A DNA stretch of 64,000 nt from Anoplolepis gracilipes (Eukaryota > Arthropoda > Insecta > Hymenoptera > Formicidae). Positions 41,036 through 54,102 of the stretch are shown here, in pieces. Both the position numbers and the translations under genes were made by a program. The notes under the pieces were generated by a model. The model worked only from the letters and a program-made list of their open reading frames with translations. It made no database searches and was not told where the DNA came from. The stretch lies in NCBI RefSeq assembly GCF_047496725.1, contig NC_132985.1, positions 7,327,001 through 7,391,000 of the forward strand, given 5' to 3'. Position 1 is the stretch's first letter, and each line of letters begins with the position of its first letter.

Positions 41036-41345
41036 GAAGCGTGGCACAGTAGACAGCGTATCGGTCTATTAAGCCGAAGATCCCGGGTTCGATCCCTGGT
41101 AAGAGCAGAAAAATTATATACGCTCACTCTCCTCTCGGAAGAACGCTGGCAACCCACCGAGAGTAATCTTGCCAAGAGAACTTCTCTACAAACAATTAGC
41201 CGTTCGGAACCGGCGTTAAAAAAAACTGTAGGTCCCATATACATGTATACACATACATATACGTGTACTATCCGCGTACGCAATCATGTATATGAAAAAA
41301 GAGAAGTCACCATGCTCTCTCTGTCAAGAAATGACGGACTAAGGA
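41036..41345 (+). mobile_element. Repeat D copy 1: tRNA-derived SINE
   Basis: The tRNA-like head (41036-41110) has an A box TGGCACAGTAG (41042-41052) and a B box GTTCGATCC (41087-41095). T-arm pairing (CCGGG/CCTGG) and an anticodon-like stem (TCGGT/GCCGA) are present. A body of about 235 bp follows, which recurs with the head at 54103-54394 in opposite orientation. Shared body landmarks include CTCTCCTCTCGGAAG, CCACCGAGAGTAATCTTGCC, GGAACCGGCGTTAAAAA and GAGAAGTCACCA. Transcription would be by RNA polymerase III and mobilisation would depend on a LINE not present here (family knowledge). The matching head and body in two places argue against a functional tRNA gene. Confidence 0.88.
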
Positions 41346-42612
41346 GAGATGAGCACAGAGGAAGAAAGATAAATCGCTGGCGTAATATATCATACGTCAA
41401 AGGTGAGCGCAATATTTCCTCGCATCGAAACAGGACCAGAAAACACGTCACTCTCTCCCGAGTCGAGAAAATAAACTCTCTTGCGCATCCGAGCTCTTTT
41501 CCAGTCGCTATCTGTGACGTGACGCGACTGTGGCCACGCGGTCCCGTTGGCTTTTCCAACGTGAATTCCGTTCGTCGAGCGCGCGCACACGCGCTCGACG
41601 AGCGCGAGGGAATATAAACGAGTTTTATAGTCGGGCGGTCAAATTTCACGTTTATTCCGCCGAGAATCAGGGACCAGCGCCATAACTGGGGTCCGTCCGA
41701 TGCTCGTTCTGTAATCAAGACGCACTCTGTTAATGACTGCGCGTTGTTACGCGATTTGGTGTCGCAACGATGGCAATGCTCTCTTTTTTACTATTATATC
41801 GCGGTGCCGGATGTTATTACCGATCGTAATTGGAGACTTTAGAGGATTCGACCACCGTTTCCTATTTAATCCTGTCACATTCTTTCTGCAAGTTCCTCGT
41901 TCTATTATTGTTGTTTACGTTACTGATAAAATTATTTCAAGTTAGCATATTCACCTACAGCATGGAATATTGCTAAAATATTGAATATTTCAATATTACG
42001 ACATATTACAAATATTACAGCAATATTGTACAAATATTATAAATTTAATATTTTATTGGAGATATTGGAAAATATTACTGCTACATTATATATATATATA
42101 TATATATAATGCAATCACATATCTTTCGCTAGTTCGTTCGTTTATCGCTATGTGATGCACTCGTATGCATGCGTTATCTATTTTATATTCAAGTTCTTTT
42201 CAGAGAGTAAATACAAAAAAATACAACTAATAACGTTAAATATATTTTTCTATTAGCTTAATTTCTGATACAACCCTAACACAGGGAATTCAGATAGTGA
42301 ACTAACTGTGTAAAAATCGAATAAATAAGTATTATGCAAATAAGAAATATTCTAAAATATCTTGTATATATTCACGTTGCAGAAATTTATATACGCAATA
42401 CAATTTGAAATTTATCAGCATCATTACAGAAATATTGCACATTATAGGTTGGAAGCGGATATATCTATTGTATATTGTGGCAAACTTTCAGAAATTTTGC
42501 TTGTAATATTCCAATCTCGCAAAACAATATTTCCACAATATTCAATATATCGTGCTGTAGGGGTTGAAATGATATTATTTCTTTATATGTTTATACATAT
42601 TACACTAGATAT
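41346..42612. other. Unique then AATATT-rich stretch, no gene seen
   Basis: 41350-41950 is CpG-containing unique DNA. 41950-42570 is rich in AATATT motifs and has CTACAGCA (41957) and its complement (42554) at the two ends with partly inverse sequence between, possibly a very degenerate palindromic element. A short (TA)n lies at 42090-42110. Confidence 0.4.
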
Positions 42613-43454
42613 CCAGGTAGCACATCTTCGTTTTATAAACGTTTTCTAAACGTATCCAATATTTTTTAACCGTCAAGTACCAATAAGAAACGTTTCAACA
42701 GAAACATTTTTAAAATCATGGTTTAAGAAACGTATTTTTTACGTTTCTATAAATAGAACAAAAATTAATTTTTTAATTCAAAATTATATATATACACATT
42801 ATTAAGACTGTACTTATTAAGACGATCCCCAGATAGAACAGAAAACTAAAAGATGACGAAAAGATGTCTTTTTAAGTTATCTTTCTGACAGGGCTAAAAG
42901 ATGTCTAAAAGAATATCTTTCTACCTACAAAAAAGTCATTTTTTAAAAGATGTCTTCTAAAAGTCATAATTAATTTTAGTCGACGAAAAGATATCTTTTT
43001 GATCATCTTTTCGACAAGACAAAAAGATCTATTTTATAATATACGTGTTCCTTTGTTTGCCGTTACGTAGCGTGTTCAGACTTAACTCGTATTCTAGTTT
43101 TCATAACATGTATATAAAGCCTAAAAGAACAGGTGCTAAAAGTATAATTTAAATTATGTCTTTTTTGTCAGTTTGACTTCTGATGTAATCTCGACAAGAG
43201 ATTCAGAACATGATGAAAATAGATGGATTATATTCATATATGCATTATTTTATTGAATCTGTGAATAAACAAATTTTTCACAAATAAAGGAAAAAACCGT
43301 ATTTTGACAGTTTCTTAAACGTTTTTTTTTGTTAGAAAATGACGTTTTTTAAGTGGACATTTTAACCAATCAGAAACGTTTTTAAAAGCCGGTTCTAAAA
43401 CGTTTCGCAGAAACATGTGTGAAATGTTTTTGAAACGAATATGCGCTACTTGGG
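42613..43454 (+). mobile_element. Repeat A copy 5
   Basis: Near full-length: begins CCAGGTAGCACATCTTCG (one C lost) and ends GCGCTACTTGGG. AT on both flanks. A short deletion removes the CCCTTAACG part of the right subterminal region. Confidence 0.92.
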
Positions 43455-43462
43455 ATGTTTCT

Positions 43463-44009
43463 AAACATGAAAATTTCGAAGAGAGTAATTTCTTGAATAA
43501 TTTCTGAAAGAAAAGTTTACATACAATAATGTCCTAAACGGTATAGTTTTCGAGTTAAAAAATGTTCAAAATTAAAAATATGAGATTTCGACAAATATAT
43601 TTTGACAAAAGTAAAATTAAACAAAATTATAAGAATTGCTGGAAATGATCATCTCCAGCCATGGACACATGAATCTAGTCTTCTTCTCATTGATTGACAA
43701 ATATATTCAAAAATATAAAATACCAGGTGTATTTTTGCATGATGCGATTATGCTTATTAAATCTTCAATATTTTCAATTGGAATAATATAAACTAACAAA
43801 GGTTTTAAGATGACCCGAGAAACAATGGTATCGGCCAGAATCAGCAGTTTATTGTAGATGTATTACGATACGATAGTGGGAGTGCCTAACCTCAATAGTT
43901 TTAAAACTTTAACACCTTGTATTTTGAAAACGACACTATTTAGGACATTGGATTGTATACAAACTTTTCTTTAAAAAATTACCCAAAGCACCACTTCTCG
44001 AACATGTTT
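43463..44009. mobile_element. Repeat K: palindromic element, ~547 bp
   Basis: Both ends start AAACATG and read as complements. Shared arm landmarks are AAGAAAAGTTT, ATACAAT..AATGTCCTAAA and GTTTTC, at 43463-43580 and 43895-44009. It lies 8 bp from the end of repeat A copy 5. No transposase. Confidence 0.75.
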
Positions 44010-45919
44010 AAGAATATTTTTTATAGAATGATCTAACTCTAATTATGTACTCTTTTCTATTAAACAATGAAATAACTTTAAGGAATAATAATAACTCTAT
44101 CGACCAATGTGTATAGTTTCTACCACTGTCAGCGCATCTCAATTCGTTTCTATTACGACATCAGTATTTTCCACGCGCGCTTACCTAATTTTCCGAAGAG
44201 CTCGGCAACACCGGTAAATTATTGGTGCGGCAAGAGTCTCTCCCCGCGGAACAGGGATGCATAAATGGATTTCAATTAATGCGTTGCTCCTCTCTCTCCG
44301 GGCGTAACTTTATTGGACGGAACGTCTCAAGTGCGCGTACGGTTTCTACTGTGAGAGCTAGTAGCTCCAGTAGTCGTCCCGGAAGACGGGGGCGGTCGCG
44401 AAAACCATCACTTACTGTCGCACTCCCACGACGACGCTGCATCCTGAATACTTAAAAAGAGTCGCGGACCTCTTTTGAATTGTAAAGCAAACCAAAGCAA
44501 TACTACCGAACCAACATCCGCCCACCCCCCGGGAACCACCCTCGGACTTTTGTTCACTATCTTTCCTCTACCCCTCTTATATCCCCTCTTCCTCGCACCC
44601 GTCGGGGGCGAAATCGCGAAATCCGACTTTGCTACGCGACAGCGGCCATATATATTGTCTGTAAAATGCATTTGTGTTCTTGCGTTAAGCAGAACAGCCA
44701 GATCATCTCCATTGACGTCGCCAAATAAAACATACGCCCAGTCGGAGAGAGTAATGCCGCGGCCATTATGTCGCCATAACGGAAGCTAGCTTCAGCCGAG
44801 GAAAAGCTTTTGTTGAGCTTTTGGTGTTATATAATAGTGTAAACCGGAAACGTGTGAGTTATTGTAGAAGATTGATATATGTGATATTTTCTGGTCTAAA
44901 ATGCGTAAAAGTTTCTTCTTCGCCGTCATTAAGTTAAAGACGTTATTAAATTACTAGCTGCAAGTTTCGCGACGAGTATTCCCACTTGGTGTTGATCGTG
45001 AAAGTGAATTAAGTTAATCGAGAAAGTAACATGCTCCATCTAATTACGTAAAATCGCTCATCGTGCGGCAGAGCGATAAAAAATATCATGTCCCCGCGTA
45101 TATTTAGGGGAGAGGGTGCCATCACGGCTTAATTGCATCTGCATTTTTAAGCGAGCTCTTACTTATCGCTTTACGGATCACCTTGGCCGTTTTACTGCGG
45201 AGGAAGGAGCGAGAAAAGGAGAGGGATGAAGGTGGTGGGATGTCATGCCGATGCGCCTCTCAAGACGAGCGTTGCACCGTGAAAGGGGAATGCAGGGAAT
45301 GAGGGAGAAAAAAAAGATGAGACCCTGTACGAGCGAGAAAATATGCAGCCTTACACGCGCTCGCGCGCACACGCATACGGACATGTAATACATACGACAT
45401 ACACATATACACAGAACTACTAACTACTTTATGAAATTACGTGCCCCCTCGCACCGTCGTCTAAGAGAACGTCCGGGTAGTTTTCTCCCAGCCGTGTCCG
45501 GAATTTTGTTTGCCAAGATGCTGGCTTTCGTCAACTTTTAAGAGAAACCTTTTACCTACAGCGATCTGAAGAATCTTGACAGGCGAACACGCCTGTAATG
45601 CCATGGTGACAGACTCGTTAACTTTCTTACATGTTCGAAGTCTTGTCTCATAAAGAAACATATATAGAACCGTTTGCCTCTGATTTTAAAGGGCTTTATC
45701 GGATATTATAAAACAGCTCAAAATAAAAGATACGTATTTTTTTCTATACATTCTATATAATTGCGTACGTATATAATTGTATATACAAACATATATAAAC
45801 TGAATACAATAAATGAAATTTTAAATCAGAATAATGTTGCGAAAAATGTATATAAAAATGTATATAATAACTATCCTTTATATTCAGATTATTTACATAT
45901 TATACAGGGTATTTCTAAA

Positions 45920-45951
45920 TAATTAAAAGAATATTTATTAATATTCTTTTA
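45920..45951. repeat. Perfect 14-bp-stem palindrome
   Basis: ATTAAAAGAATATT, the 4-base loop TATT, then the exact complement. Follows an ACAGGGTATTTCTAAATAA element-end-like motif. Confidence 0.8.
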
Positions 45952-46334
45952 ATCCTCTTGTATTGTAACCTATTTAACACTATGACGTATATAATAATGT
46001 ATTTTATTTTTTTTATTTGAAAATTGATTTTAAAATAAAAAAAAAATAAAAGAAATAAAAAAGTTTTTTTTTCTAAAGAAATCAAACTTTCTAACGCATA
46101 TTTTTAGATGATCACATTTTGGATCGTTAAAAAGTTCTAATAAAAAATTGAATAAGAATTGCTAGTTTCATCTCCTTATAACAATATGGGAGGATTAAAA
46201 ATATATTAATATTTTTCTCACTAGTGGAAAATGTCTATCTTTCATTTTTTAATTTGTCTAAAATTTGAGAAAAAAAATAAAAACCTAATTTTGACCTCCC
46301 TCTTTGAAGAATTCTTCATACGTTTATATGTATA

Positions 46335-46336
<2 letters not shown>

Positions 46337-46392
<56 letters not shown>
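46337..46392. repeat. (TA)n microsatellite
   Basis: About 28 TA units in AT-rich DNA. Confidence 0.95.
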
Positions 46393-46396
<4 letters not shown>

Positions 46397-49333
46397 AAAA
46401 AATCATCTTCCAAAATTTTTCGTGCTTATTCAGAATCCTCTATATAATACGTATTATAAATACAATATGTTAAATATAATATGTAGATAGTCTGTGAATA
46501 TAAATATATAGTTATATTACACATTTTTTGCAACATTATTTTTATTTAAAAAATTTCCATATATACATGAAAAGAAAATGCGTAGAATTTTTTTTGCAAA
46601 AAAAGTTATTAAAAATAATTGAATATAAATCAATATAAACAAGATCAGTAAAAATAAAAAATATACCTGAAATGAATAAACGTGTAAGTATATTTTTATA
46701 TTTCTATACAAACTTAAAAAAACATCAAATTTACAATTCTGAACATTTTTCTTTCAATACATACATTGAAATTTTTTAAAATAAAAATAATATTACAAAA
46801 ATGCATACACACACACACACACATACATACATATATATATTATATATATTGCGTATTATACATGCAGTTGTATGTAAAATAGAACAGTTTGTTATCAAGT
46901 ACTGCGTGATTTTGAAAAACAATATTATTAATGTTAGTAATGTTATCATGAATTTAGCAAAGCTATTTAATTTCTATTCTTAAAAAATTAAAAATTATTC
47001 GTAGGAAATGAGATAATTTAAAAATATTATATTTTTGAAAAATACATAGTTTTAAATAGCGTTAAAGGCAATAAATCTTTAACATTTTTCTATATATTGC
47101 AAATAGTTTCAATAATATTAACTTACTAAATCACATATGTATGTCAATTATTTTGTTATTTTCAACTCTTAAACATATGAGAACGTATATAAACAAATAC
47201 ATCTTTTATTTTAAACCGCTTTATAATATAAGCTTATTAAAATGAAAGAGAAACACTTTCATATGTTTTCTTCATAAAATTTGGCGTATAATATAATTAA
47301 CGATATGTTGCAATATTTATGCAGCATTGTCTGATGAATAAATTAATAAATTATTTGATAAGTAAATTAATATATCGCTGATAGAATAAAATAAAAGCTT
47401 TTCAACTTAAGAATTTCAAATGTCTCGCGTTCTCACACCCTATTTGTTTTACCTAATTAATTAAAGGTTAAATTAACCGCAAATATTCTGCCAGCATTAT
47501 TATCATGCAATACGACAGTCAATAATGCAAATGTTATTTGGTTTTCATTTTGTTAATCAAATGCGTGCGCCGAGTGTGCGCATTCTCGAACCACATGGAA
47601 TGATCAATTGCGGATTAATGATAATGAGAAGAGCAAGAGGAAAATATTTTATGCAAAGTAATAATAAATTATGCGGGAGGATAATGCAAAGCAATGAACG
47701 AAACATCTTTGGAAAGTTTTAAAAGGTTCGTCACGTCGATGTCGAAATGAGCGTCGATAAATGATTTTTAAATACTTTTTCTGTTTTAATCAAAAAATGC
47801 CAAAGTCGAGCTTGTGTTAATGACTCGATCAAACTCGAGCCAGAATTTTATCCGATTAATTTAAAATAAAACTTTGCTGCTGGATACGCAAAACTTTTTT
47901 GACTTGAAATGTTTATCGCTATTGTTAGAATTGTGCGTTTTATCTCGTATAATTGCGATTTCGTAAAAAAGAGTATTTTAGATTTAGCTAAAAATTTTTC
48001 TCATTCACGGAGGAAAAGAGGAGGAATATTTTATAATATTTTATATGGTAAAATAAATTTCATCATAGAAATATATATTTTAATGCGGAAAACGATTATT
48101 GAAATTTTGCATTTGACCGAGAGAAGTAATTTAAAATTCATATTTTAAAATATTCAAGGCACCAAGGAAACATATGTTCATAAACGCAAATATGTTTTGC
48201 GTTTCCGCGCGGACAAATTAACTCAGACATCTGACTAAATATACACAAGCGCACTCATCAAGTTGGATATCCGTGTAACGTTTAATTAAATCGTGAATTC
48301 ACGTATTTCTGTTACATTCAACGCTTGTAAAGCGTGTCGATTAATTGATAATAATATATTCCCAGTTACAGACCGATGCACATGGTCGGCATAAATCAAA
48401 CAAAGTTTCGGAAACTTTACGTCTCACAAGAGAAGTTCAGGGTGTGGGAATCTAACTGCGAGAAACTTCACGTAGATAGGTAATCGTTGTAGCGCGAGAA
48501 AAGCTGACTTGGTGTCATTACCGATCCGTTCAACGTGCTTAATAAAGTTTTCCTCCAACGGAAAACCATTTCTCTCGTTTCTCGATCCTCGATCGGTTTT
48601 TGTTTTACTTCACTTAAGATCGGTAGAGGGCGATATAAAAAAAAAAAAAATAATAAAGTACCGTACGCGTTTTCCGTTTTAACTGAAATTGGCTTCATTC
48701 AACAATTTCAATAAACTGGATGACATGAAAGTTCCCTAAAAATTGACCCGACCATGGATTGAATTGTTCATGCGTGCGAGCAAACAGGGTAACAGCAAAC
48801 AATGTGTGATTTTCGCGATTGTTTGACGGCGAGCGTGCATGAAAATTGGAAGTTGTTCTTTGTACACACGAGCAGTAAACGCAAACTCTCCTATTAAATT
48901 TCTTTCACCGGCGGCCACTTTTACGGAGTGTAAATACTCGCGTTCGTTCAGCGGAAATCAGACGAAACTCGAGCCTTCTTGAAATCAACTTGGTTGAAAG
49001 AATTCGAGGCAAAATGGGCGTCCTAGTCCTTTGTTCCTCCTGATTGCTGTGAAGAAATGCGATATAAAAACGAGATTAATTGTATTTTTTCAATTTACAT
49101 AGTTGTTACGCTTCCACTGAAATTTTTTTTAACTCTCATCCTAGCAGATCTGATTGCTTTCGATGCTGTTTCCCAAAATGTTCATGTATAACAAAATTGT
49201 TCATTATAACAAAATTGTTCATTATAACAAAAATTGTTTGAAAATTCAGATATATTTGTATATCTGAATATTCATATTTTCAGATTTCAGGTGTATCTGA
49301 AAATAATCTCATTATCAGATAACCTGTCTTAAG

Positions 49334-50418
49334 GACGTTTAGTACCTATTTTTAAAAATATAGGAATTTCATAAAATTTGCACAGATTGTTCTGATACAT
49401 GTTCAGAGACTTATAAAAAAAGAGTTGATTCACTGAAACAATCAAAAGTTATAAGGATTTTAATTTGCAATGAATTTACCCGTCCGATATTATTATAAAT
49501 ATAATTATTTTGTGGATCTAATTATAAGTAAAAGTATTAATATAATTATAAATATAATTATTTATATAAATAAGTATAAATATAATTATTTCTGTCCTTT
49601 TTAGCCCTTAAATTGATACGATTACAGATTTTCTATCTTATAAAAAACCTGTGATCGTGTCGATTTAAAAGCTAAAATAGATAGAAATAATAATAGAAAT
49701 TTATTCAAAATTTACAAAAGTATAGTTTAAATATAGAGGAAATATTTGATCACGTAATTTTGGTCAAGTACTGACTAGTTCAAAAGATATTGAATATAAT
49801 TTTCTTAATTTCGTCCTATTATCCGAAATGACATATTATTTATTGTGAAAACGTGGCAACATAGTATTCAGCTGACAATGAGCCTTTTTTGATATTTTAA
49901 ATAACCTATCTTTTCATCTGAAGAAGCCTCTATGTACAATCGTGTAAGCGATAAGCGACTAGGCCTCATATGTCAATTTGCAATTTGACCAACTTATGAA
50001 AAATTACCATGTTGCCACATTTCTTTCTTCTCGGAGAAATGACAAATTATTAAATTTATCAAAGAAATAGTTAAAAATCTTCTATATTTTGTCATTATTC
50101 ACTATTATAATTTTTATTCTGACATTTTAAATTACCTTGTACGAGTAAATTCTTTTATTTTTATAATTCAAATTTTGTTCTGTAATGTTGAAATCGAGGT
50201 ACCGTCAATGATAAAAGTTTCTCATTATAATTTAAGAAACACGAAAATTTTTCGAAAAAAAACAACAGAAGTTGGAAAATACATTTCTACACTCTAGCTA
50301 TGAATAAATAATAAGATTTTATGCAATCTTTATAATAATCATATATTAAGATATATGAGAAAAGTATATATTCGTCAATTTCGACTACTTTTTGCTCCGA
50401 TTGTAGGTGCTAAACATC
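49334..50418. repeat. Repeat L: degenerate palindromic element (tentative)
   Basis: Three complementary pairs occur in mirrored order: GACGTTTAGTACCTA (49334) with 50404-50418, GAATTTACCCGT (49472) with 50141-50152, and ACGTGGCAACATAGTA (49851) with 50005-50020. Each pair has 0-3 mismatches. Intervening DNA is diverged and includes AT-rich expansion. Boundaries uncertain. Confidence 0.45.
49580..49700. repeat. Long imperfect hairpin (about 50-bp arms)
   Basis: TTATTTCTGTCCTTTTTAGC, then CTTAAATTGATACGATTACAG, pairs with CTGTGATCGTGTCGATTTAAAAG and the downstream GCTAAAATAGATAGAAATAA. The loop is about 20 nt (TTTTCTATCTTATAAAAAA). Precursor-like in size and shape; no known microRNA was recognised. 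Confidence 0.7.
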
Positions 50419-51720
50419 TTTAATCATCAAAATTATTTTTTTTAAAAGTTCAGAAGAATGTCTAAAAGTTCAGATACTTATCTGAATATTCTATCGAATT
50501 TTCAAAAGAGCGTCTGAATTTTCAGAAAAGTGACTTATGATTAAGACACTCGGAAAGTACAGGCAAAAATGTGTCAAAAATTCTTAAATAATTTTTTACA
50601 GTGATATTTCATTAAAGGCATACATTTAAAAAGTCAATGACTAAGTTATTTAATTCACTATTTAAAGTCACTCTAGTTATTAAAGTTTGTATCTTCTTTA
50701 ATTTTTACTTCGACACTTGATTGAAAATAAAAAGAAAATGATCGTTTAAAAGAGACGCATGGTACTTCCCTAAGGAAAACTTCAAATACTCCCTGTATAA
50801 ACAGAGTGAATGATCTTCGTTAAGGCTCGTTCCATACGGAAAGGATCTCGAAAGTACATATTGGAACCTATCAAACGACGCCGTTCGGATAATGTCGAAC
50901 AAGAGAGCACCCAGGGGTTACCGCACAGCTCCGTCCTTTTCCAATCCCCGGTGATCCAGGCCGGAAAACGCGATGCAGGTGGGATTAATAGCTCGCCGCG
51001 CTTTTCCAATCCGCAAACTGCCGGTGATAGCGGATTCCTTCGTCCAACACCCAACCCCAATTCCATGCCACCGATGGTTTTCGATCGCCCGATCGCGGTA
51101 ATGTACTCATCGTCTCCCTCGCATTCCGCGGCTCCGCCCGTCCGCGGTAATTCGTTATCGCGCGATTAGCGCGAGCATGCGAGCTTAATTTCAGCTAAGC
51201 CGAAGGAAAAGTTCGTAGCCGTGCTAATGAAGACCGATTGCAGAGAGAGGAGCTTTTATCGCCTCCCTCCTCTCCCTTCCACCACTCTGTCTTCTGTACT
51301 CTTTCTCCCTCTAATTGGATTAGAGAAAATAATTCCCGGCTCCGTTCCATTTCGCGCGATAACGCGTTTCGGGGCGAGCATATGCTAATTTTTGCTAATG
51401 GAGGTGCGCCGGACGCGCTAAATCAGCGCTTCTTTAATTCATCTCCTATCCCGTAGTCGAGATCGCGGAAGGAACACGTCATCGAGTTAGGTGCGAGCCT
51501 GGAATTGCTATCTCTCACTGTGCAATTGTCGACTGCCACTCTACTACTATGCTGCTCGACCATGCAAGATGTCTCCTCGCTTCACTTATGTGTGCTGAGC
51601 ATGCTATCCGCTGGCCGTACGTAATCGAAACGGTGAATTTTCGATAATGGCGCGAACACGCGAGTCTCTCTCAGCGAGCATTGAATCATGCCGAGAGATT
51701 CTTCGCCACCGCGTATATAC
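50419..51720. other. Unique stretch, GC-rich core, no gene seen
   Basis: 50800-51700 is CpG-rich and non-repetitive. A 119-codon plus frame (50810-51169) and a 94-codon antisense frame share this DNA, with no recognisable domain or splice-bounded exon. Confidence 0.5.
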
Positions 51721-52270
51721 AAGATATTTATTATACATTTTAATTAATATAGTCGAATATTATTATCTGGAATATTAATATCTAGAAATTAAGGAGTTTC
51801 AGAAAAAAATCCTTCAGACGAGAGCTGTTCGGTTCGAAGGAGAAAAAGCAGCTGCATATTTTTTCTTAAAAACAACTTTTTTTTATACCAATTATCCTCT
51901 CATTATTCTGTGGATAAAAGTATTGAGGTAAGATAATTGGGAAATAAATATTGTACGAGGCATTTTAATTTATCTATAATTTTGTTAATTAAAATATAAA
52001 ATATAAAATATCTTGTAAACTATTCAATTTCTGGCCATCAAATCTCATAACTTTTTACGTCGAATATTGCGAGGAATCGATTTATATTTAAAAAAAAATC
52101 AGGTTCTCTTTTAAAAAGAAATTAGATTGACTTTATATGATGCACTCAAGATCAGACTCTTCTTTTTCAAGGTCAAACATCTCCTTTTTTCTTCTTCGAA
52201 CCAAACAATTTTCATCTGAAACCTATTGATTTTCAGATATTCGACTACATTAATTAAAATAAAATATCTT
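51721..52270. mobile_element. Repeat M: palindromic element, ~550 bp
   Basis: The left arm begins AAGATATTTATTATACATTT and has TTTTAATTAATATAGTCGAAT, GTTTCAG and GTTCGGTTCGAAGGAGAAAAA. The right arm (52165-52270) has the complements with small differences. The middle is unique AT-rich DNA. No transposase. Confidence 0.75.
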
Positions 52271-54020
52271 TGATATATATAAATATTTGAAAATTATTAT
52301 TAATTTCATTATTTTTAAATTGATCAATCTTCTAAATAACAGTATCATGTATTTCGATGCATTTATGTAAATGAATATATTCTGTTATAAAAAATGCAAT
52401 TATGTTACGATAATAAAAAGCAATGACATATACGTGAAATTTGTTATACGAGAGAAAGAGAAAGAAAAATGATTGTTTCGAGCGCGGAACAAGATTTTTA
52501 TTCCGTTTGTTTGCTTTCGTAAAACGAAATCGTAAACAAATATCCTCCCTCCTGAAGTGGACATGGGAATAAACGTCGGATTTTAGTTATCTCACATACT
52601 GCGGGCGGGACAGCTTTCTCGTATACCAATAGTATGGCGTTTCTAGAACTAAATCGGCATTCCTATCGACGTTTAATTTCCCGTGGTTCGGTGAAAAACG
52701 TAAATTCGCGGAAAATGTCGAGATGCCACGCGTACGACGATAGGTGAGATAACCTATCTGTTAAATTCGTCGCGTTGTCGTGTTTCATCTTGTCGGAAAA
52801 TCGAGAGCGTAACATGCGTCATGATATACATACTTGAAGAAGACTCTCTAATGTAATCCCGTCGGCGACTCTTCGAGACGATAATATAATACTTTATGTT
52901 GCGAGAGCGAAAACGAACAGCCGTATATACGAGCAAGCAGTAAAAGCTAAAGAAAATTATCTCTTCCAGTAATAAAAACCTAATTCTTGAACAAATTTGT
53001 GTAATCAAAACTTTCTCAACGAAAATTTTGCATTTTAATTGATAAAACTAACTAAGTCTTTATGAAAAGAATACAAAGTTAATAAAAGTTGTTTGAAGAA
53101 CCAATGTTTACTTTTAGTTATATTCAAGACTTAATTCTCTCAATATGCTTCAATACTTTGATTAAAATAGTTTGTTAATTAAGCTGCCGATTAGACGGTT
53201 CCTCTTGGAGAAAAACCGCTTGCAACATTGTGTGAAGGATAAAGTAGTTGCCAGGCGCCTTTCTAAAACAACTCGCCTGGTTGCAACCGTTTCTAATTAT
53301 TCTCTGACCTCTTTTTGAAGCAAGAAAATAGGACGTTATAATAAACACTTGATACATTGTCAGGCGCAACATGCTCTGACTTTCTTGAAAATTTCAAATT
53401 AACTCGCCGACCGACGAGTTTCATTAGCTTGCGCGACTTTTATTTCGTGGTCTTTGCGTTGAAATAGCAACGCGTGCGATGGTATGACGTAAACCACTCC
53501 GTGCTTTTCCTTTTAAATTAACGTGTGAAAAAAAATAAATGAACTGTCTAGGTTAATAAATCCCATTAATCCTACGGTTAATTTCGGGATATATATGTAT
53601 ATATGTTGTTCTTTTCAAATTTTGACAGGAAATGATTATGCACAAAAACTATCGGCGAAATAGACTATCGCAATTTATAATTTTTATTAGTTACATATTT
53701 ATAGTTTATAGCATTTTTTAGCATTATCGATTGTCAGTTGATACTTTATACATATTTAGTTTAATAATTATATTAATAACTTATATTTTTTATAAAACTT
53801 ATTGATTCGAGGTAATTATTTTCTTTTTGTAATATTAATAGCGTCAAATCATTTCTGTTCAAAACGCGCTTTTTAAAGTAGAGTGTCTGCTACAATTAAC
53901 TACCTATCAAGCACCTATTTTTGGCGTGAGAAGCAATATCAGCACACAGAGCACGCGATATCGATTTTACTGCTAGTCTTCTCTCAGAGTAGCAACCGCC
54001 ATAATGCGATCGCACAATCG
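52271..54020. other. Unique stretch, no gene seen
   Basis: Mixed composition. A small hairpin built on GTTGCCAGGCG/CGCCTGGTTGCAAC lies at about 53249-53287. Frames of 65-84 codons show no domain. Confidence 0.5.
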
Positions 54021-54060
54021 CTCTAAATATATATGTACATATATATATATATATTTAGAG
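54021..54060. repeat. 40-bp AT palindrome CTCTAAATATAT...ATTTAGAG
   Basis: CTCTAAATATATAT pairs with its complement across a short AT centre. It is followed immediately by a second hairpin, GAAGAAGCAGATATATA with TATATATCTTCTTCTTC (54062-54107), at the tail of the SINE. Confidence 0.8.
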
Positions 54061-54102
54061 GGAAGAAGCAGATATATATGTATATATATATATATATCTT
54101 CT

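Larger units (their letters stand above)
44010..49333. other. Long unique and AT-rich stretch, no gene seen
   Basis: GC-richer at 44150-44800 and 45050-45620, AT-rich at 45670-47400, mixed to 49330. Frames of 77-104 codons at 44222-44789 overlap antisense and lack domains. 49190-49240 has three copies of a TTGTTCATTATAAC-type unit. GAGGATTAAAA and its complement near 46190 and 45950 may be parts of another degenerate palindrome. Confidence 0.45.

Noticed and set aside
41036..41110. Apparent tRNA gene
   Set aside because: The tRNA-like head continues into a body that is repeated with it at 54103-54394, and the cloverleaf is imperfect, so it is a SINE head.
40691..41617. Longest open frame, 308 codons, plus strand
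   Set aside because: It runs through a (GA)n array (Arg-Glu repeats) and straight through the SINE, whose second copy has no such frame. It is an artefact of repeats.
47525..47532. ATGCAAAT octamer-like site (also at 14757)
   Set aside because: An 8-mer is expected by chance several times in AT-rich DNA of this size, with no supporting cluster.
50810..51169. 119-codon frame rich in Pro and Ser in a CpG-rich patch
   Set aside because: An antisense frame of similar length covers the same DNA, no domain is recognisable, and GC-rich DNA has fewer chance stops.
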